A stretch of DNA of 23,813 bases from contig JADGJT010000351.1 of assembly GCA_027604005.1 (NCBI GenBank), positions 1 through 23,813 of the forward strand, in the 5' to 3' direction. Under the pieces are notes generated by a model. That model made no database searches, was not told the origin of the DNA, and was given only the letters and a program-made list of their open reading frames with translations. This document shows positions 19,954-23,813 of the stretch, one piece after another (position 1 is the first letter of the stretch; every line of letters starts with the position of its first letter). The stretch is from Dinochytrium kinnereticum. Its lineage: Eukaryota > Chytridiomycota > Chytridiomycetes > Chytridiales > Chytridiaceae. Both the position numbers and the translations under genes were made by a program.

Positions 19954-22900
19954 ATGCTGTCCCGGCTGCTTATAGCTGCTGTGTGGCTAATAGCCCTGTA
20001 TGCCTTGGCTCATGGTTGTCTACAGCTGCGAAATCATGACAAGTCCTACTTTTGGCTGTGCAATGGCTGGATGGTAGCCATCCTTGTCAAGACCCCAAGG
20101 CCCATGCGGCCATTCCTACCCATCGGCTGCCTTCTCGCGCTGTTCCTTGCACTGAGATCTGTGGAAAACGACGTGACCTCCATACTGCTTGCAGCTTTGC
20201 ACACGGTCGAGGCCATCATCATATCCACTGTGTTGCTCGTCGCTCACTCATGGAAGAAGCTGACGTTGAACATATCCGACGATAGGAAGTCACTCGCTCT
20301 TTTCGTTTTTTTGATATTCTCTGTCTCGCCTATTTGCGCATTTGCAAGGACCGTGACAAGGCAGATCTTTCATGGAGGTTCGACCTTTGCTCTCGACTCT
20401 GCGCTTCGAGAAAGTTTCGGCATGGAGTACTCTACCGATCTCGCAAGTATGCTCATGCTGTATCCAATTATAGCGATGACAACAACATCTCGAGCTCTCA
20501 CTTATTGGTCGGATCTTCAAAGGAGTTGGAGCAGGATACTTGTAATTATTCTTATGCTCATCGTTGCAGTGGGTCTGCCCCAACTACTCTATATCACACG
20601 TGGTGCAAGGGGGATCATAATCGCCAGTTACGTTTTCGTCCCCTTGTTCATTTACACGTCTACCTTTGAGAGTCCTATCATGCTATGCTCTTTGAATGTA
20701 ATCGGCCTCGTGTCAAACCTTGCCACAACCCGATGGAAGACTGTCTTTCCACAAGAAGCTTGGAAAGACTATCTGACTGCGATTCACATTCAAACTCTTT
20801 TCCAGCTGGTTGGCCTCCTGCTCTACACCTTCGTTTTTGAACGGGATCAAATCAGGCTTCTACTACTTCAAGACGAGAATCAACGAAAGCAGAAAGATAT
20901 CTCATTTGAGAAATTGCTCGACGAATTCCAATCGCTGAAATCTAAAAACATGGGATTCGTTTTTTCGTTACTTGATCAAGTTCGAAGTTCTTTGTGCTGG
21001 GTAGAAGCTGCATCTAAGCAACTTGGAGAAAAATCGCCAACTGAACAAGAGTTACTTATTTCCAGTCACGCCTATTGCATGGTTTTGGAAGCGTTGGATT
21101 TTTTCTGCATTGATGATCTGATCTTAAACCCGGTGACAACCCATATTCCTAGCTTGATCGAAAATATCGTCTCCGCAACTTCCCGGGTACTTGAGAAACA
21201 TATCGCTCAGTTCACCTTTAACATTGGAAGAGATATACCTGAATTTGGCCTAGTTGACTCAAACCGACTACGGCAATGCATATTTCGTCTCATATTTAAT
21301 GCTTATGAGGTATGGTCACATTCTCCAAAACGTACTTTGAAATCTAATCCAAGAAGCTCTCCACGACAAACAGCAACATTATGGTTAATGTCAGGAACGC
21401 AACTTCATCTGAAACCGCATCAAATTCATTTGATGTGGAGATCTCTGTTACCGAGACTGGACCTGGGCTAGACCTTCATCAGCTCCGTAATCTTTTCTCC
21501 CCATTCGCCCCCAATAAGCCTTTCTCAAATGTCCCAGTTGGATCGGGCATCAGTCTTGCACTTACAGAAAAACTCGTGAAAATCATGGGAGGCCGCGTCT
21601 GGGCTGTCAGTCAGATTGGATCGGGAAGCACATTTTCATTTTGCGTTCCATTTATGAAGGAGGAGTGTTCACCTACCGATCGACCCTTTGCAAAGGAGTC
21701 ATTTATGGAGTCAACTTACTCGGCCGTGGTTGAGTCAAGGAAATCTAACCTCTTTAGTGTAAAGGAGAATAGTACCCAGTCATTACAGCATCAGAGTTCG
21801 AATGGAAAGATGAGCTTTTACACAAGCAGGTCATTATCTGTTGGCGGCTCTATATCAGTATCAGCTGGAGAGCAGCTAAAAAGTACATCGTATTCAGGGC
21901 CTCCTGCAATTTTGCTCAATAGCGGTTTGAACCCGATGCCTTCAGACATTGGAAAGCTAAAATCAGGCTCGGAAGACTCGAATAACGTTATTAAATCTGC
22001 TGCATTGCCGATTACGGCCGAACTATCACCCGCAGTTGCGATAGATATTCTAGACCCTGTGGATACAGATTGGAACAAAGACGGAAAAGAAAATCATTTT
22101 CCTTCTGGGCATCAAGCGACTGGTAGAGAAAAGCCGAATGGCCGAAGAGCAAGTCCACGAAGTTCAAAATCTATGCTAGCAGCAGGGATGAATGCGTCGT
22201 TAACCGGTTCGAGGCCACGAAGTATAATTACACCGCCGGGCAATAATGGTGGTGTGAATAACAATCTATTGATTCCTGTAAAGCCTACTGTCAAGGCATC
22301 TGGAATGTGCGATTCTTCGGCGGCATTGATTTTGGTTGTGGATGACTCCTCCGTCTTTCGACAGATATTCTCGCGGATGATTATAAGTACTTTCGGGTCT
22401 ATCAAGGTGCATGAGGCATGCGATGGGCCCCAAGCTATTGACTTCTGTAAAATATATAGCTATAAGCTTATATTTATGGATTTGAAGATGGATAAAATGG
22501 ATGGTGATGTTAGTATCGGCTAATGTTTCGCCTCTCGTGACTGATTATTACATAGGAAGCACTTTATCATATTAGAGCTTTAGGTCTCACAGTCCCCGTT
22601 GTGGCTGTAACGGCGCAAACACTCACTCTTGAAGTTGAGAACATATTGTTGAAGGCAGGATTTTGTGAGATAGCAGGAAAACCCATATCGCGGGATAAGA
22701 TTTCCAGCCTTATTGCAAACTACGTTACGTCGGCCGACATCCTACCACGAAGGCCTTTGCCAGAATATGTTCCAAAGCGAACACTTTCTGACAAAAGGAT
22801 TCCTCATCCTAGACCCATTAGCACTGTCCAAAATAGGCCTCGAGAAAGATCCTGGAGTGACGGCCAGTCTTCAACTCTAATAAGCGGTCATACTTGTTAC

Positions 22901-23813
22901 CCGACTTCACCAAAGAGCACATATATAGAGCAATCGGTGAATGAGTCAAAGCCATACCATGACGATCAGCATTCGACTCGATTCTCAAGGGGCTCAAATC
23001 GGAAGGAAAGCATGGACCAATTCACGGATAGGCCTGTCAGCAAAGAAAACAGTTTAAACCGAAAGCCAGGAACCCGAAATGAAAGTAATGGCACAAATAC
23101 TAAGTCCTCAATAAGCTTTCAGCTTCAAGTGCAACAGGACGCCCAGCAATCCAATCCAACACCCAAGATATCCATTCTTGTTGTTGACGATTCGGGGATT
23201 AATCGAAGTGTTTTAGTTCGGATGTTGGAGAAGTCGAATCAGTCTTTTGATATTGTCGAGGCCACGAATGGGAATGAGGCTATCAAGTTTTTCTCTTTAA
23301 AAAAGTTTGGACTCGTGTTTATGGACCTCGAAATGCCCGGAATGGACGGGTACGCAACGATTTACCTCAATCAAAGGTCTAATAACCTCCTTTCTCTTTA
23401 TTTACTCATCAGTGAGGAGGCAGCAGCGCGCCTTCGATCTTCTGGCATAACGACGCCAATCATCGCTGTCACCGGGAACGCCATACGAGCTGAAACTTTC
23501 GGAAGCCTGAGGCAAGCAGGCATTGACGATGCTGTCACAAAACCGGTCACGCGACAGAAAGTGCTTGAGATATGCAAAGTGTACCTAGGGGCGTCAACCG
23601 ATACCAAAAAAATAGACGACGCATACAACACGGATTCTCGTCGCGCACCCATAGCTACCGAATCATCGGAACTTGACGCGCCTCCAAATCTCTTTGGGCG
23701 ATCTCGGAATGACAGCTTAGGAATAACAAAAGGTGCCCTTCCAGATCAGAACCGTCAGCTAAGGAAGAAGAGCGTATCTAACCAGAAGGAGATGCCATTC
23801 AGTGCAGGAACTG
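19954..23813 (+). CDS. MASE1-like hybrid histidine-kinase-like protein with two receiver domains (3' end outside)
   Basis: At least 1244 residues before the window ends. Introns at 21310-21353, 22509-22555 and 23377-23412 all close in frame. Residues about 1-300 form eight or nine hydrophobic segments arranged like a bacterial MASE1 sensor. Residues 320-392 resemble a dimerisation helix pair, but the phospho-acceptor His is Asp341 (LLDQVRSSL in place of the usual SHEIRTPL). An ATPase-like domain follows (about 405-552): LRQCIFRLIFNAYE has the N-box Asn; the usual DTGxG reads ETGPG; the second glycine box reads VGSGISLA. After a Ser-rich linker with RRAS, receiver 1 starts near 777 (VVDDSS, Asp828 in IFMDLKM, VTAQ, GKP). 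Receiver 2 starts near 1042 (VVDDSG, VFMDLEMPGMDG, VTGNA, TKP). Receiver residues are intact, while self-phosphorylation looks impaired. The ligand and partner are unknown. Confidence 0.82.

Overview
The window looks like nuclear DNA of a fungus. Genes are packed tightly on both strands and broken by many GT-AG introns of about 36-86 nt (a few reach 135-171 nt), often with CTAAC/CTAAT-type branch sites. The soluble pyrophosphatase is yeast-like, the porin is fungal-like, and the window ends in a hybrid histidine kinase. Homologues of RMC1 and ataxin-3, which budding yeast lacks, together with a human-like MetAP2, suggest an early-diverging lineage (chytrid/zygomycete grade) or an intron-rich basidiomycete. 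The sequence alone does not settle which. I saw no tRNA, rRNA, transposon, CRISPR array or prokaryote-style system.

Layout from left to right. 1-294 (-): probable 5' end of an unrecognised gene leaving the window. 295-925: intergenic, with A-rich tracts. 926-4029 (-): RMC1/Mic1 homologue. 4240-4605 (-): small Tim10-type chaperone, diverging across 65 bp from ELP2 at 4671-8299 (+). ELP2 converges, with only an 18-bp gap, on an ataxin-3 (Josephin) deubiquitinase at 8318-9257 (-). 9513-10815 (+): inorganic pyrophosphatase, convergent with VPS33 at 10887-13432 (-). 13483-15248 (-): methionine aminopeptidase 2, 50 bp upstream of VPS33, diverging across 56 bp from a DNAJC30-like mitochondrial J protein at 15305-16099 (+). 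Then, all on +, VDAC/porin (16439-17724), glutaryl-CoA dehydrogenase (18056-19780) and a membrane-bound hybrid histidine-kinase-like protein (19954 to beyond 23813).

Functional themes. Five genes are mitochondrial or could be: TIM10, the J protein, porin, GCDH, and possibly the pyrophosphatase through an upstream in-frame start. Two genes serve the late-endosome/vacuole Rab7 step: RMC1 (Mon1-Ccz1 GEF complex) and VPS33 (HOPS/CORVET). Two act in protein processing and quality control (MetAP2, ataxin-3) and one in tRNA wobble modification (Elp2). I read this as ordinary housekeeping co-location, not an operon or dedicated cluster.

The least ordinary item is the right-hand sensor protein. It has a MASE1-like multi-pass membrane region, a kinase core whose phospho-acceptor His is replaced by Asp and whose ATP-binding motifs are altered, and two receiver domains with intact phosphorylation residues. 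A perfect 11-bp inverted repeat lies 22 bp before its start codon. Other points worth a second look are an 18-nt microexon carrying an active-site motif of the pyrophosphatase, a 26-nt exon in TIM10, frequent AAG 3' splice sites, and very short intergenic gaps. Exon models were made by hand from splice consensus, frame continuity and remembered family conservation, so the listed CDS spans include introns.
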